Assembly (NCBI RefSeq): GCF_036226925.1
Contig: NZ_CP109031.1
Coordinates: 7,254,001 to 7,318,000 of the forward strand
Source of the DNA: Streptomyces sp. NBC_00659
GTDB lineage: Bacteria; Actinomycetota; Actinomycetes; Streptomycetales; Streptomycetaceae
Length of the DNA: 64,000 bases
Reading direction: 5' to 3'
The notes beneath the pieces are model-generated. The model was given only the letters and a program-made list of their open reading frames with translations, ran no database searches and was not told the origin of the DNA. Each line of letters starts with the position of its first letter. Position 1 is the first letter of the stretch. The position numbers and the translations under genes were made by a program. Positions 1 to 12,446 of this stretch are shown one piece after another.

Positions 1-2184
<2,184 letters not shown>

Positions 2185-3078
2185 TCAGCCCTTGATGCCG
2201 GTCTGCGCGATTCCCTGGACCAGCCAGCGCTGGAGGAACAGGAACACGAACACCAGGGGCAGGATGGAAATGGCCGTGGCCATGAAGATCAGATGGAAGT
2301 TGACGGTCTGGTTCGTCATGTACGAGGACAGCGCGACCTGGACGGTCCAGGCGTCGGGGTCCTGGCCGATGACCAGCGGCCACAGGAAGGCGTTCCAGCC
2401 GCTGATGAACGTGATGGTCGCGATCGCGGCGAAGAAGTTGAGGGAGTTGGGCACGACGACGCGCCAGTACGCGCCCCAGTAGCCGAGCCCGTCCATGCGC
2501 GCCGCCTCCTCCAGCTCCTTCGGGAACCCCAAGAAGTACTGCCGGAAGAGGAAGCACGTGAAACCGCTGAAAAGCCCCGGAATGATGAGGCCGCGAAGAC
2601 TGTCCACCCAGCCGAGCGACGACACGAGCACGAAGCTCGGCACGAAGGTCACGGCGGAGGGGACCATCAGGGTCACCAGCACCGCGTAGAAGACCTTGTC
2701 GGCGTGCCGGTACGGGATCCGCGCGAGGCCGTAGCCGGCGAGCGAGCAGACCAGCAGGGTGCCGAGGGTGTGCAGCACTCCGACGACGGCGGAGTTCCAC
2801 AGGGAGCGGGCGAAGGGGACGGTGGGGTCGTCGAACAGCTCGCCGATGTTGCCCCACTTGAGGTCGGTGGGGAAGAACTGCCAGTTCTCGCCGGTGATGG
2901 CGGCGTCGGTCGACAGGGCGTTGCGCACGAGCAGATAGAAGGGGACAAGGAAGAGCAGGCCGGCGACCCCGGTGGCGATGTACAGGCCGGTGCTGCCGAG
3001 GGTCCCTCCCCGGCCGGTCCGCCGGCGCTTCCGCGGCGCGGCGGCGTGGGTTGCGCGGTTCGGTGTGACGGCGGTCAT
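2185..3078 (-). CDS. Carbohydrate ABC transporter permease, MalG type
   Basis: Inner-membrane channel subunit of a sugar importer, 297 residues. After a basic N-terminus (APRKRRRTGRGG) there are six hydrophobic segments, starting TGLYIATGVAGLLFLVPFYLL. The EAA loop that docks the ATPase is visible as EEAARMDGLGYWGAYWRVVVP in the second half. The ATG at 3078 overlaps the previous permease's stop by four bases (ATGA), indicating translational coupling. No ATP-binding subunit is encoded in the operon, so a shared MsiK-type ATPase, usual for Streptomyces CUT1 importers, probably powers it (inference). Confidence 0.93.
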   Translation of the reverse strand: MTAVTPNRATHAAAPRKRRRTGRGGTLGSTGLYIATGVAGLLFLVPFYLLVRNALSTDAAITGENWQFFPTDLKWGNIGELFDDPTVPFARSLWNSAVVGVLHTLGTLLVCSLAGYGLARIPYRHADKVFYAVLVTLMVPSAVTFVPSFVLVSSLGWVDSLRGLIIPGLFSGFTCFLFRQYFLGFPKELEEAARMDGLGYWGAYWRVVVPNSLNFFAAIATITFISGWNAFLWPLVIGQDPDAWTVQVALSSYMTNQTVNFHLIFMATAISILPLVFVFLFLQRWLVQGIAQTGIKG

Positions 3079-4040
3079 TCGGCCTTCTCCCCGCGTCCGA
3101 ATCCCATGAACGTGCCCTGGAGCAGGGTCACCATGCAGATCAGCAGGGTGAGGATGACCGCGCCCGCGCTGCCCGCTCCGTAGTCCTGCGCCTGGCCCAG
3201 CGCCGTGTAGTACAGCTCGACGAGCGGCGGCCGGCCCCAGGTGGTCTTCGAGAGCAGGTTGAAGAACTCGTCGAAGGCCTGGTAGGCGGCCACGAGGAGC
3301 AGCAGGATCACGGCCGTCGAGGTGGCCCGCAGCTGCGGCAGGGTGATGTGGCGGAAGGTCTGCCAGCCGGGACCGGCACCGTCTATCGCGGCGGCCTCGT
3401 AGAGCTCCGGCGGGATGTTCTGCAGGGCGGCCAGGAAGAGGATCATGTAGAAGCCGGCCTGGAGCCAGAGCCGCGCGCTCACGATGACCAGCCAGTACCA
3501 GGGTGGATCGGGGTTGGCCAGCCAGGCGATGTTCTCGACGCCGAACCAGCCGAGCACGGTGTTCATCAGACCGAAGCGGACCCCGCTGAAGATGGACATC
3601 TTCCAGATCAGCGAGGCGGCGACGTAGCTGCACGCGGTCGGCAGGAAGAACACCGACCGGAAGAACGCCCGCATGAACCGCAGCCGGTTCACCATCAGGG
3701 CGAGGCCCAGGGAGAGCGCCCAGGTCAGCGGCACGATGAAGGCGGCGAAGACGGTGAACGTCACCAGCGAGCCGGTGAAGTTGCTGTTCTCCAGCATCTG
3801 CCGGTAGTTGTCGAAGCCGACGAACTTGTCCGGGGTGACCGTGAAGCGCGCCTCGAAGAAGCTCAGCCACAGGCTCCAGCCGATCGGCACGTACACGAAG
3901 ACGATCAGGCCGATGAGGAAGGGGCCGGTGAAGAGCCAGAAGTTGACGGTGCTGCCGTCCCGCCGGAACCGCCGGGGCCGGGCCGCTGTGGCCTCTGCCG
4001 GGGCGGAGCGCGGGACTTCGTGCGACGTGGTGGTCGACAT
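3075..4040 (-). CDS. Carbohydrate ABC transporter permease, MalF/UgpA type
   Basis: First permease of the sugar importer, 321 residues. A hydrophilic Ala/Pro/Arg-rich N-terminus is followed by VNFWLFTGPFLIGLIVFVYVP, the usual first membrane span of this family, and further spans. The EAA motif is YEAAAIDGAGPGWQTFRHITLP. It lies 20 bases after the binding-protein gene and overlaps the second permease. The order binding protein, MalF-like, MalG-like, glycosidase is the standard CUT1 operon layout in actinomycetes. Confidence 0.93.
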   Translation of the reverse strand: MSTTTSHEVPRSAPAEATAARPRRFRRDGSTVNFWLFTGPFLIGLIVFVYVPIGWSLWLSFFEARFTVTPDKFVGFDNYRQMLENSNFTGSLVTFTVFAAFIVPLTWALSLGLALMVNRLRFMRAFFRSVFFLPTACSYVAASLIWKMSIFSGVRFGLMNTVLGWFGVENIAWLANPDPPWYWLVIVSARLWLQAGFYMILFLAALQNIPPELYEAAAIDGAGPGWQTFRHITLPQLRATSTAVILLLLVAAYQAFDEFFNLLSKTTWGRPPLVELYYTALGQAQDYGAGSAGAVILTLLICMVTLLQGTFMGFGRGEKAE

Positions 4041-4060
4041 GTCGAGGTCCGTCCGCCGGT

Positions 4061-5323
4061 CTATCCGAAGAGCTTCTTCAGCTCGCGGTTGACGGTCACG
4101 TCCGCCTTGTCGAGCGCGGCCTCCGGATCGCCGTCCTTGCGGACAGCGTTGGCGAAGACGTCCTCAAGCGCGGTGATCATGGACTGGGTCCAGCCGATGT
4201 TGTCGAAGTGCCCGTACTGGCCGAAGAGTTCGACTCCCTCGGCGGGCAGGCCGGACTTGAGCTTGGTGGCGGAGGCGGCGAGCGAGGAGCGCGGCGGGAT
4301 GTGGAAGCCGTACGACAGCGACCAGTCCTCCTGGTACTTCTTCTGGTCGATCCAGAGCCACTTCACGTACTCCTTGGCCAGGTCGACGTTCCTGCCCTTG
4401 GCGTTGACGAACATCGACCAGCCGCCGTTGTAGACGGACGGCTTGCCCGCGTCCGTGACCTTGGGGAAGGGGAAGACTCCGATGTCGTCGCCGAGCACCT
4501 TCTGTATCTGCGGCATCGCCCACATCCCGCAGAACTGGATCGCGCACAGGCCCTGGTTGATCGCCGACGGGTCCCAGTAGTCGGCGGGGGCGTCGAGGAG
4601 CAGGTGGCCGCTGGTGAAGAGCTTCCGCATCGTCGTCAGTCCCTCCTTGACCCCCTCGGTGTGGTAAGCGATCTGGTTCTTGTCGTCGAGGGTGTCGGCG
4701 CCCGCGGACCAGATCATCGGGTTGATGACCGCGTGCAGGTCGTTGCCGATGAACAGGCCCTTGACCTTGCCGGTCGTCAACTTGGCGGCGGCCTCGACGA
4801 GTTCGTCGAGGGTGGTCGGCACCTTGACGCCGGCTTTCTCCAGCAGGGAGGGCCGGTAGAAGAAGAACTGGGGGTCGTCGATCATGCGGACGCCGTAGAT
4901 CTTCCCGTCGACCGTGTGCGAGGCGATGTCGGCCGGGTTGAAGTCGTCCTTGACCGGATCGATGATGCCGCTGAGGTCTGCCACCTGGCCGCTCTTGACG
5001 AGCTGGATCTGCGGGTGGAACTCGAAGAGATCGGGCGCGTTCTTGGTGAGCAGCGAGGCGAACAGTTTGCTCTCGAAGTCGCTGCCGGTGATCCACTGCG
5101 TGGTCACCTGTGCCTTGTCGTAGGCCTTCGCGTACTTCTTGATGGCCTGCTCGGTGCCCGCCTCCCCGTAGGCGTGGAAGTACTGGACCAGTTCCTTGCC
5201 CGAACTCCCGCCCCCGGAGCGCCCGTTGTTGCTGCCGCACGCGGCCAGTGGCCCGAGGGCGGCGAGGCCGGCGGCGGCCCGCAGTACGGATCGACGGTCC
5301 CAGTTGCTGCTCAATGCCGACAT
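4061..5323 (-). CDS. Extracellular sugar-binding lipoprotein of ABC importer
   Basis: Captures the oligosaccharide outside the membrane and delivers it to the two permeases. 420 residues. The leader has a twin arginine (DRRSVLRAAAG) and a lipobox LAAC near residue 29, followed by a Gly/Ser-rich linker, so it is predicted to be a lipid-anchored protein possibly exported by Tat. The body has SBP family 1 features such as APDLFEFHPQ and VYNGGWSMFVNAKG. It is the first gene of the operon; the 272 bases upstream hold a motif shared with the ROK regulator promoter. Confidence 0.92.
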   Translation of the reverse strand: MSALSSNWDRRSVLRAAAGLAALGPLAACGSNNGRSGGGSSGKELVQYFHAYGEAGTEQAIKKYAKAYDKAQVTTQWITGSDFESKLFASLLTKNAPDLFEFHPQIQLVKSGQVADLSGIIDPVKDDFNPADIASHTVDGKIYGVRMIDDPQFFFYRPSLLEKAGVKVPTTLDELVEAAAKLTTGKVKGLFIGNDLHAVINPMIWSAGADTLDDKNQIAYHTEGVKEGLTTMRKLFTSGHLLLDAPADYWDPSAINQGLCAIQFCGMWAMPQIQKVLGDDIGVFPFPKVTDAGKPSVYNGGWSMFVNAKGRNVDLAKEYVKWLWIDQKKYQEDWSLSYGFHIPPRSSLAASATKLKSGLPAEGVELFGQYGHFDNIGWTQSMITALEDVFANAVRKDGDPEAALDKADVTVNRELKKLFG

Positions 5324-5432
5324 GGTGACGTCCTTGTCTTGTGGGCGGTTTGAGTGCGCTGTGCATGCGGGCCGCGGGCGACCGCGGCTCGAACGGGCCG
5401 TGCGGTGCGGGACGTTAACCTTCCGCTAAGGC

Positions 5433-5448
5433 TTCGGCAAGGGGTTGG
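5433..5448. promoter_or_regulatory. Candidate ROK-repressor operator upstream of sugar operon
   Basis: TTCGGCAAGGGGTTGG lies in the 272-base gap between the ROK gene and the binding-protein gene. The same element (TTCGACAAGGGGTTAG) occurs at 6925 upstream of the ROK gene itself, differing at two positions. A motif shared only by regulator and target operon suggests an operator, but its boundaries are inferred. A second inverted sequence, CCTTCCGCTAAGG, sits just beside it (5418-5430). The rest of the 5324-5595 gap shows no gene. Confidence 0.5.
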
Positions 5449-5595
5449 ACGAAGTCGGCGTGAAGCGTTGCCGGGGGTTCGGGATACCGGACGCCACCGG
5501 TCCTGTGCCACCGGGGCGGCGGACCGTGACCGATCAACTCGCCGCGATATCGAGGTACTTGGATCAGGCCGTACCGTTGGGGCCGGTTCCGGCGC

Positions 5596-6843
5596 TCACG
5601 CCGGAGGCGCTGTACGGCTCCTGGCGGGGGCGGTCCGCCTGGCCGGGCGCTGACCGACCGACTGGAGCGCGCCTTCGAGGGCGAACGTGGCGGCGCCCAG
5701 GCAGACCGGGTCCGTCGGGATGGGCGAGAGGACGATCTCCGTGGCCGCGAGCGGACGCCGCAGCGCGTGCCGGGCGACGGCCTCGCGCACTTCGCGCAGC
5801 AGCGGTTCCCCGAGCGTGGCCGCGACCCAACTGCTCAGCACGACCACTTCGGGGTTGAGCAGATTGACCAGGTCGGAGATCCCCGCGCCGAGATAACGGG
5901 CGGTGTCGCGCACGACCTTGAGGGCGACAGGGTCCTGTGCGGCGACACCCGACGCCAGGGCGTCGATCGTGGCGGTCTGGTCCTCCGGGTGCAACAGGGT
6001 GCTCCTGGGGCTCAGCTCCCGCAGGTTCTGCATGATCCCGGGAGCCCCGACATACGTCTCCACGCAGCCGTGGTTGCCGCAGTGGCACAGCCGGCCGTCC
6101 AGCACGAGGGTGGTGTGACCCCACTCGCCGGCGCTGTTGCTGACCCCCCGGTGCAGCCCGCCGCCGAGGGCGAGACCGGCGCCCACGCCCGTGCCCAGAT
6201 TGACCACGACGGCGTCACCGCGTCCACGGGCCGCGCCGAACCACAACTCGGCGACGGCACAGGCGCGCAGCGGGTTGTCGAGGTACAGCGGGTAGGCGAT
6301 GTGCTCCGCGAGCAGTTCGAGCAGCGGCACGTCGTGCCAGTCCCAGTTGGGCGCGTACTCCGCGATCCCGGTGTCGCGGTCGACCTGCCCCGGGACGCTG
6401 ACGCCCACGCCAAGGACCCGGGCGCCCTCCACCCCGGCCTGCGCGACCACCGAGCCGACGGCGGCCGCGACATGCCCGACGACCTGCTCCGGGCGGCTCT
6501 CGCCGGGGCGCATGTCCTCGTCGGCGCGGGCCAGTACGTTCAGGGCCAGGTCGAACAGCTCGACACGGACGTACGTCTCCGCGATGTCGACACCGATGAG
6601 GGCGCCCCCGGCCGCGTTGACCGCCACCAGTCCCCGCGGACGGCCGCCCGCCGAGTCCTCGAACCCGACCTCGGTCAGCATCCTGAGGTCGAGCAGCTCA
6701 CCGACGAGCGTGGCGACCGTGGCCAGGCTGAGCCCGGTCGCCGCCGCCAACTCCTGCCGCGAGGTCGGGGATTCGGCGATGATCTGGCGCAGCACCTCGT
6801 ACCGGTTCGCGGTGCGGATGTCGCGTGATGTGCCGCGCTTCAT
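5596..6843 (-). CDS. ROK-family transcriptional repressor
   Basis: 415 residues, the usual length for NagC/XylR-type regulators. Residues about 15-75 form a winged helix (YEVLRQIIAESPTSRQELA), followed by a sugar-kinase-like fold with GVDIAETYVRVELFD and the glycine-rich VVNLGTGVGAGLALGGG. The ROK zinc motif is intact as CHCGNHGCVE. It is transcribed in the same direction as the downstream sugar operon. The shared motif upstream of both suggests autoregulation and control of the importer and beta-galactosidase, with the sugar as inducer (inference). Confidence 0.9.
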   Translation of the reverse strand: MKRGTSRDIRTANRYEVLRQIIAESPTSRQELAAATGLSLATVATLVGELLDLRMLTEVGFEDSAGGRPRGLVAVNAAGGALIGVDIAETYVRVELFDLALNVLARADEDMRPGESRPEQVVGHVAAAVGSVVAQAGVEGARVLGVGVSVPGQVDRDTGIAEYAPNWDWHDVPLLELLAEHIAYPLYLDNPLRACAVAELWFGAARGRGDAVVVNLGTGVGAGLALGGGLHRGVSNSAGEWGHTTLVLDGRLCHCGNHGCVETYVGAPGIMQNLRELSPRSTLLHPEDQTATIDALASGVAAQDPVALKVVRDTARYLGAGISDLVNLLNPEVVVLSSWVAATLGEPLLREVREAVARHALRRPLAATEIVLSPIPTDPVCLGAATFALEGALQSVGQRPARRTAPARSRTAPPA

Positions 6844-6924
6844 GGGGCTCCCCCTCGCTCCCGCGAACCGGTTGCCCGGCTCCTCGGCCCCGGCGCCGCG
6901 CCAGGTTATGGCCCGCCGGGGACT

Positions 6925-6941
6925 TTCGACAAGGGGTTAGG
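6925..6941. promoter_or_regulatory. Candidate ROK autoregulatory operator
   Basis: TTCGACAAGGGGTTAGG lies about 80 bases upstream of the ROK start and matches the element at 5433 at 14 of 16 shared positions. Read together with that copy it suggests one regulon of repressor plus sugar operon. Confidence 0.45.
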
Positions 6942-6970
6942 AAATGGGGTGGAGGAAGGGGCGAGGGAGG

Positions 6971-9471
<2,501 letters not shown>

Positions 9472-9667
9472 CGGCAGCCTTCCTCGGCCTGTCCGGGACC
9501 GCTCCGCCCTGAGCGGGCCCGTCCCGGACGGCTCGCCCGGGGCGGCCCCTCTCGCATGGCCCGCCTCTGCGGGCCCGCCCGCCTCACCCGGCGGGGTGTG
9601 CGCCGTCGGGGCCCCTGCTGTCAGGAGTGGCCGGGGCCTCGGCAGGCGGGCCGGACGGTCAGCGGGT

Positions 9668-10516
9668 TCAGCGGGTGGGGCCGGCCAGGAAGGCCTCCGT
9701 CGCCGCCACGAACCGCTCCGGATCGTCGAGCCACGGGAAGTGCCCGGAGCCGGCCTGGACGACCAGCTCGGCGCGCGGGAACAGGGCGGCGACCTCGGCC
9801 ATCGCGGGCGCCGGGGAATTCAGGTCGACCTCCCCGGCGAGCACCAGCACCGGGGACGGCAGGAGGGCGAGTGCCGCCCGGGTGGCGTCCGGGGTGAAGG
9901 CGCCGTCGGCATGGCGGGCCGCGGCCTCGTGGTTCTTGTGCTCGTCCTCCGCGTCCCGGTGCGCCCGCGCGGCCGCGTCCCAACGGCCGTACCAGAAGGG
10001 CGCGATGGCACGGAACGCGTCGGCGTCCCCGTGCCCGGCGACGATCCTCTCCAGCGCCGCGAACGCCTCGGGGAACCACGGCTCGTCCCGGCGCAGCAGC
10101 GCCGTCGCCCGTCTGTCCTCGGGAGTGATCTCGACCCCGACGGCGTAGACGCTCGGAGTGATCAGCGCGAGGCGCGCGACGCGCTCCGGGTGGCGCTGCG
10201 CGTAGAGCACCGCCAGATTCGTCCCGGCGGAGTGCGCGAGCAGGTCCATGCGGTCGAGGCCGAGATGCTCGCGCAGGGCCTCGACGTCGTCGACCAGCCG
10301 GTCGCAGCGGTACGACGAGGGATCCGCCGGGATCGCCGACCCGCCGGTCCCGCGCGGATCCATCATGGTCAGCCGCCGGTGCGCGGACAGCCCGCCCAGG
10401 TTCCCGAGATACGCGCAGTCCTGCATCGGGCCGCCGGGCAGACACACCACCGGTGGGCCGTCCCCGAAGGTGTCGAACCTCAGCTCGGTCCCGTCGTACG
10501 TGGTGAAGGCAGGCAT
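9668..10516 (-). CDS. Alpha/beta hydrolase, proline-iminopeptidase-like
   Basis: 282 residues. The alpha/beta fold is clear: oxyanion region CLPGGPMQD, strand MMDPRGTG, nucleophile elbow LLAHSAGTN (serine near residue 96), acid strand VLVLAGEVDLNSP and catalytic His in GSGHFPWLDDPE. The GGPG-like PGGPMQD and DPRGTGGS segments resemble proline iminopeptidases, but the substrate cannot be fixed. ATG at 10516 is the natural start; a much longer open frame through it is an artefact of GC-rich antisense. It diverges from the radical SAM gene. Confidence 0.85.
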   Translation of the reverse strand: MPAFTTYDGTELRFDTFGDGPPVVCLPGGPMQDCAYLGNLGGLSAHRRLTMMDPRGTGGSAIPADPSSYRCDRLVDDVEALREHLGLDRMDLLAHSAGTNLAVLYAQRHPERVARLALITPSVYAVGVEITPEDRRATALLRRDEPWFPEAFAALERIVAGHGDADAFRAIAPFWYGRWDAAARAHRDAEDEHKNHEAAARHADGAFTPDATRAALALLPSPVLVLAGEVDLNSPAPAMAEVAALFPRAELVVQAGSGHFPWLDDPERFVAATEAFLAGPTR

Positions 10517-10678
10517 GGCGACGACTCTCGCAGCGGCGCCCGGACGGAGCAAACGAGATCCCGCGCCGCGGCGGCCTCGGGCGGCGCGGGGGACCCGGCA
10601 CGGCCGATGTCCGGGCGGGGGCATACCGTGAGGAGTCGAACACGACAGACGAAGCAGATCGGGAGCGAGGAGATCGGG

Positions 10679-12001
10679 ATGGGCAGCCGCACCGCGCTGG
10701 TCGAGGATCTGATGGAGCGGTTCCCGCACGTACCGCGGGAAGCCGTCATCAAGGAGGACCTGCTCCGCGGGGGCGTGGCCTTCGACGCGTCCGCCCTCAG
10801 TGACAACGAGAGCGGCGAGGTCAAGCCGAAGTCGTACTTCATCTTCTCCTTCGACCACGGCACCCTGCCCGAGCTGGGCGAGGCCGCGCTCAGGCGCCCG
10901 CCCGAGGAGATCATCCTCACCGGAGGCCCGTACGACCTGCGGCGCACCGTCGTGTCCGTGCGCGTCAATCCCGCCTCGCCGTACCGCGTCGCCGCCGACG
11001 ACGAGGGCGTCCTCGGGCTGTACCTGGACGGGAAGCGGATCTCCGACGTCGGGGTGCCGCCGATGCCCGAGTACTACCGGCACACCCTCTCCAACGGAAA
11101 GTCCGTGATGGAGGTGGCCCCGACGATCCAGTGGGGCTACCTGATCTACCTCACCGTCTTCCGGGTCTGCCAGTACTTCGGTGCCAAGGAGGAGTGCCAG
11201 TACTGCGACATCAACCACAACTGGCGCCAGCACAAGGCGGCGGGCCGTCCCTACACCGGGGTGAAGGACGTCGAGGAGGTCCTCGAGGCCCTGGAGATCA
11301 TCGACCGGTACGACACCGCGAAGGCGTCGACGGCCTACACCCTCACCGGCGGCGCGATCACCAAGACGGTGGCCGGACGGGACGAGGCCGACTTCTACGG
11401 GCACTACGCCAAGGCCATCGAGGAGCGCTTCCCCGGGCGGTGGATCGGCAAGGTGGTGGCCCAGGCCCTGCCGCGCGACGACGTCCAGCGGTTCAAGGAC
11501 TACGGCGTGCAGATCTACCACCCCAACTACGAGGTGTGGGACCGCCGCCTGTTCGAGCTGTACTGCCCCGGCAAGGAGCGCTACGTCGGCCGGGACGAGT
11601 GGCACAGGCGCATCCTCGACTCCGCCGAGATCTTCGGCGCGCGCAACGTGATCCCGAACTTCGTCGCGGGCGTGGAGATGGCCGAGCCGTTCGGCTTCAC
11701 GACCGTCGACGAGGCCATCGCCTCCACGACCGAGGGCCTGCGCTTCTTCATGTCGCACGGCATCACGCCCCGCTTCACCACCTGGTGCCCGGAGCCGACC
11801 ACACCGCTGGGCAAGGCCAACCCGCAGGGCGCGCCGCTGGAGTACCACATCCGTCTGCTGGAGGCCTACCGCGCCACGATGGACGACTTCGGGCTGCAGT
11901 CGCCGCCCGGATACGGCGAGCCCGGTCCCGGCCACGCGGTCTTCTCCGTCAGCTCCTTCATGGACAGCCTGCCCGCACAGGAGCCCGCCGCCCAGGCGTG
12001 A
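10679..12001 (+). CDS. Radical SAM enzyme with CX8CX2C cluster motif, function unknown
   Basis: 440 residues. A predicted radical SAM core begins near residue 155 with the cluster ligands C164, C173 and C176 (VCQYFGAKEECQYCDIN). This CX8CX2C spacing differs from the canonical CX3CX2C. Glycine-rich YTLTGGAITKT resembles the GGE SAM-binding strand, and later strands IYHPNYEVWD and VIPNFVAGVEM fit a TIM barrel. The 150-residue N-terminal region has no family I recognise. The start is supported by GGAGCGAGGAG upstream. It stands alone, followed by a terminator, with no peptide precursor or pathway partner visible, so no substrate can be suggested. Confidence 0.85.
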   Translation: MGSRTALVEDLMERFPHVPREAVIKEDLLRGGVAFDASALSDNESGEVKPKSYFIFSFDHGTLPELGEAALRRPPEEIILTGGPYDLRRTVVSVRVNPASPYRVAADDEGVLGLYLDGKRISDVGVPPMPEYYRHTLSNGKSVMEVAPTIQWGYLIYLTVFRVCQYFGAKEECQYCDINHNWRQHKAAGRPYTGVKDVEEVLEALEIIDRYDTAKASTAYTLTGGAITKTVAGRDEADFYGHYAKAIEERFPGRWIGKVVAQALPRDDVQRFKDYGVQIYHPNYEVWDRRLFELYCPGKERYVGRDEWHRRILDSAEIFGARNVIPNFVAGVEMAEPFGFTTVDEAIASTTEGLRFFMSHGITPRFTTWCPEPTTPLGKANPQGAPLEYHIRLLEAYRATMDDFGLQSPPGYGEPGPGHAVFSVSSFMDSLPAQEPAAQA

Positions 12002-12446
12002 CCCGCGCCCCGGGCGCAGCCAGGGCGTGACCCGCGCCCCCGAGCGCAGCCCGCACGGCTCGTACCCACTCGACCCGGACGTCGTCCCGACGTCCGGGTC
12101 GCCGCGCGCCAGGTGCGGGGGAGCGGCGGTCAGGGGACCCGCGCGGCGGTGGAGTCGGGGCGGTGGAGTGAGGCGTGGAACAGGGCGGTGGAGTGGCGGG
12201 TCCTGTGAAAGTTGAAGCGTTCGGTCCCGCCAGGTCCCCGTTCCGTACGACACTCGGGGCGACCGGAACCCCAGGGTCCCTCTGTGATCGCGCGACCGCA
12301 CGATGTGACTACGTCGCTTGTCAGTTGTGTCGAACCCGTGAAAGGCTCTGGCCCGTTGTCGAGACGGCCGCCAACTCCACCTGAAAACAGGCGAGTTGGG
12401 TGTTGTGTGCCGTTGCACTTGGAAGCAGTGGACGCAGGAGCCCCCC
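12002..12446. other. Intergenic stretch with terminator and leader of sigma-like gene
   Basis: 445 bases without a credible gene. It opens with two near-identical copies of a CGTGACCCGCGCCCC block (about 11997 and 12026), then the hairpin at 12071, then a moderately AT-richer stretch (12200-12420) likely to hold the promoter of the next gene. No convincing -35/-10 pair could be fixed. Confidence 0.5.
12071..12101. terminator. Hairpin terminator after radical SAM gene
   Basis: GACCCGGACGTC pairs perfectly with GACGTCCGGGTC around a five-base loop, with a flanking C-G pair. No U-tract follows, as is common for Streptomyces terminators. Confidence 0.65.
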
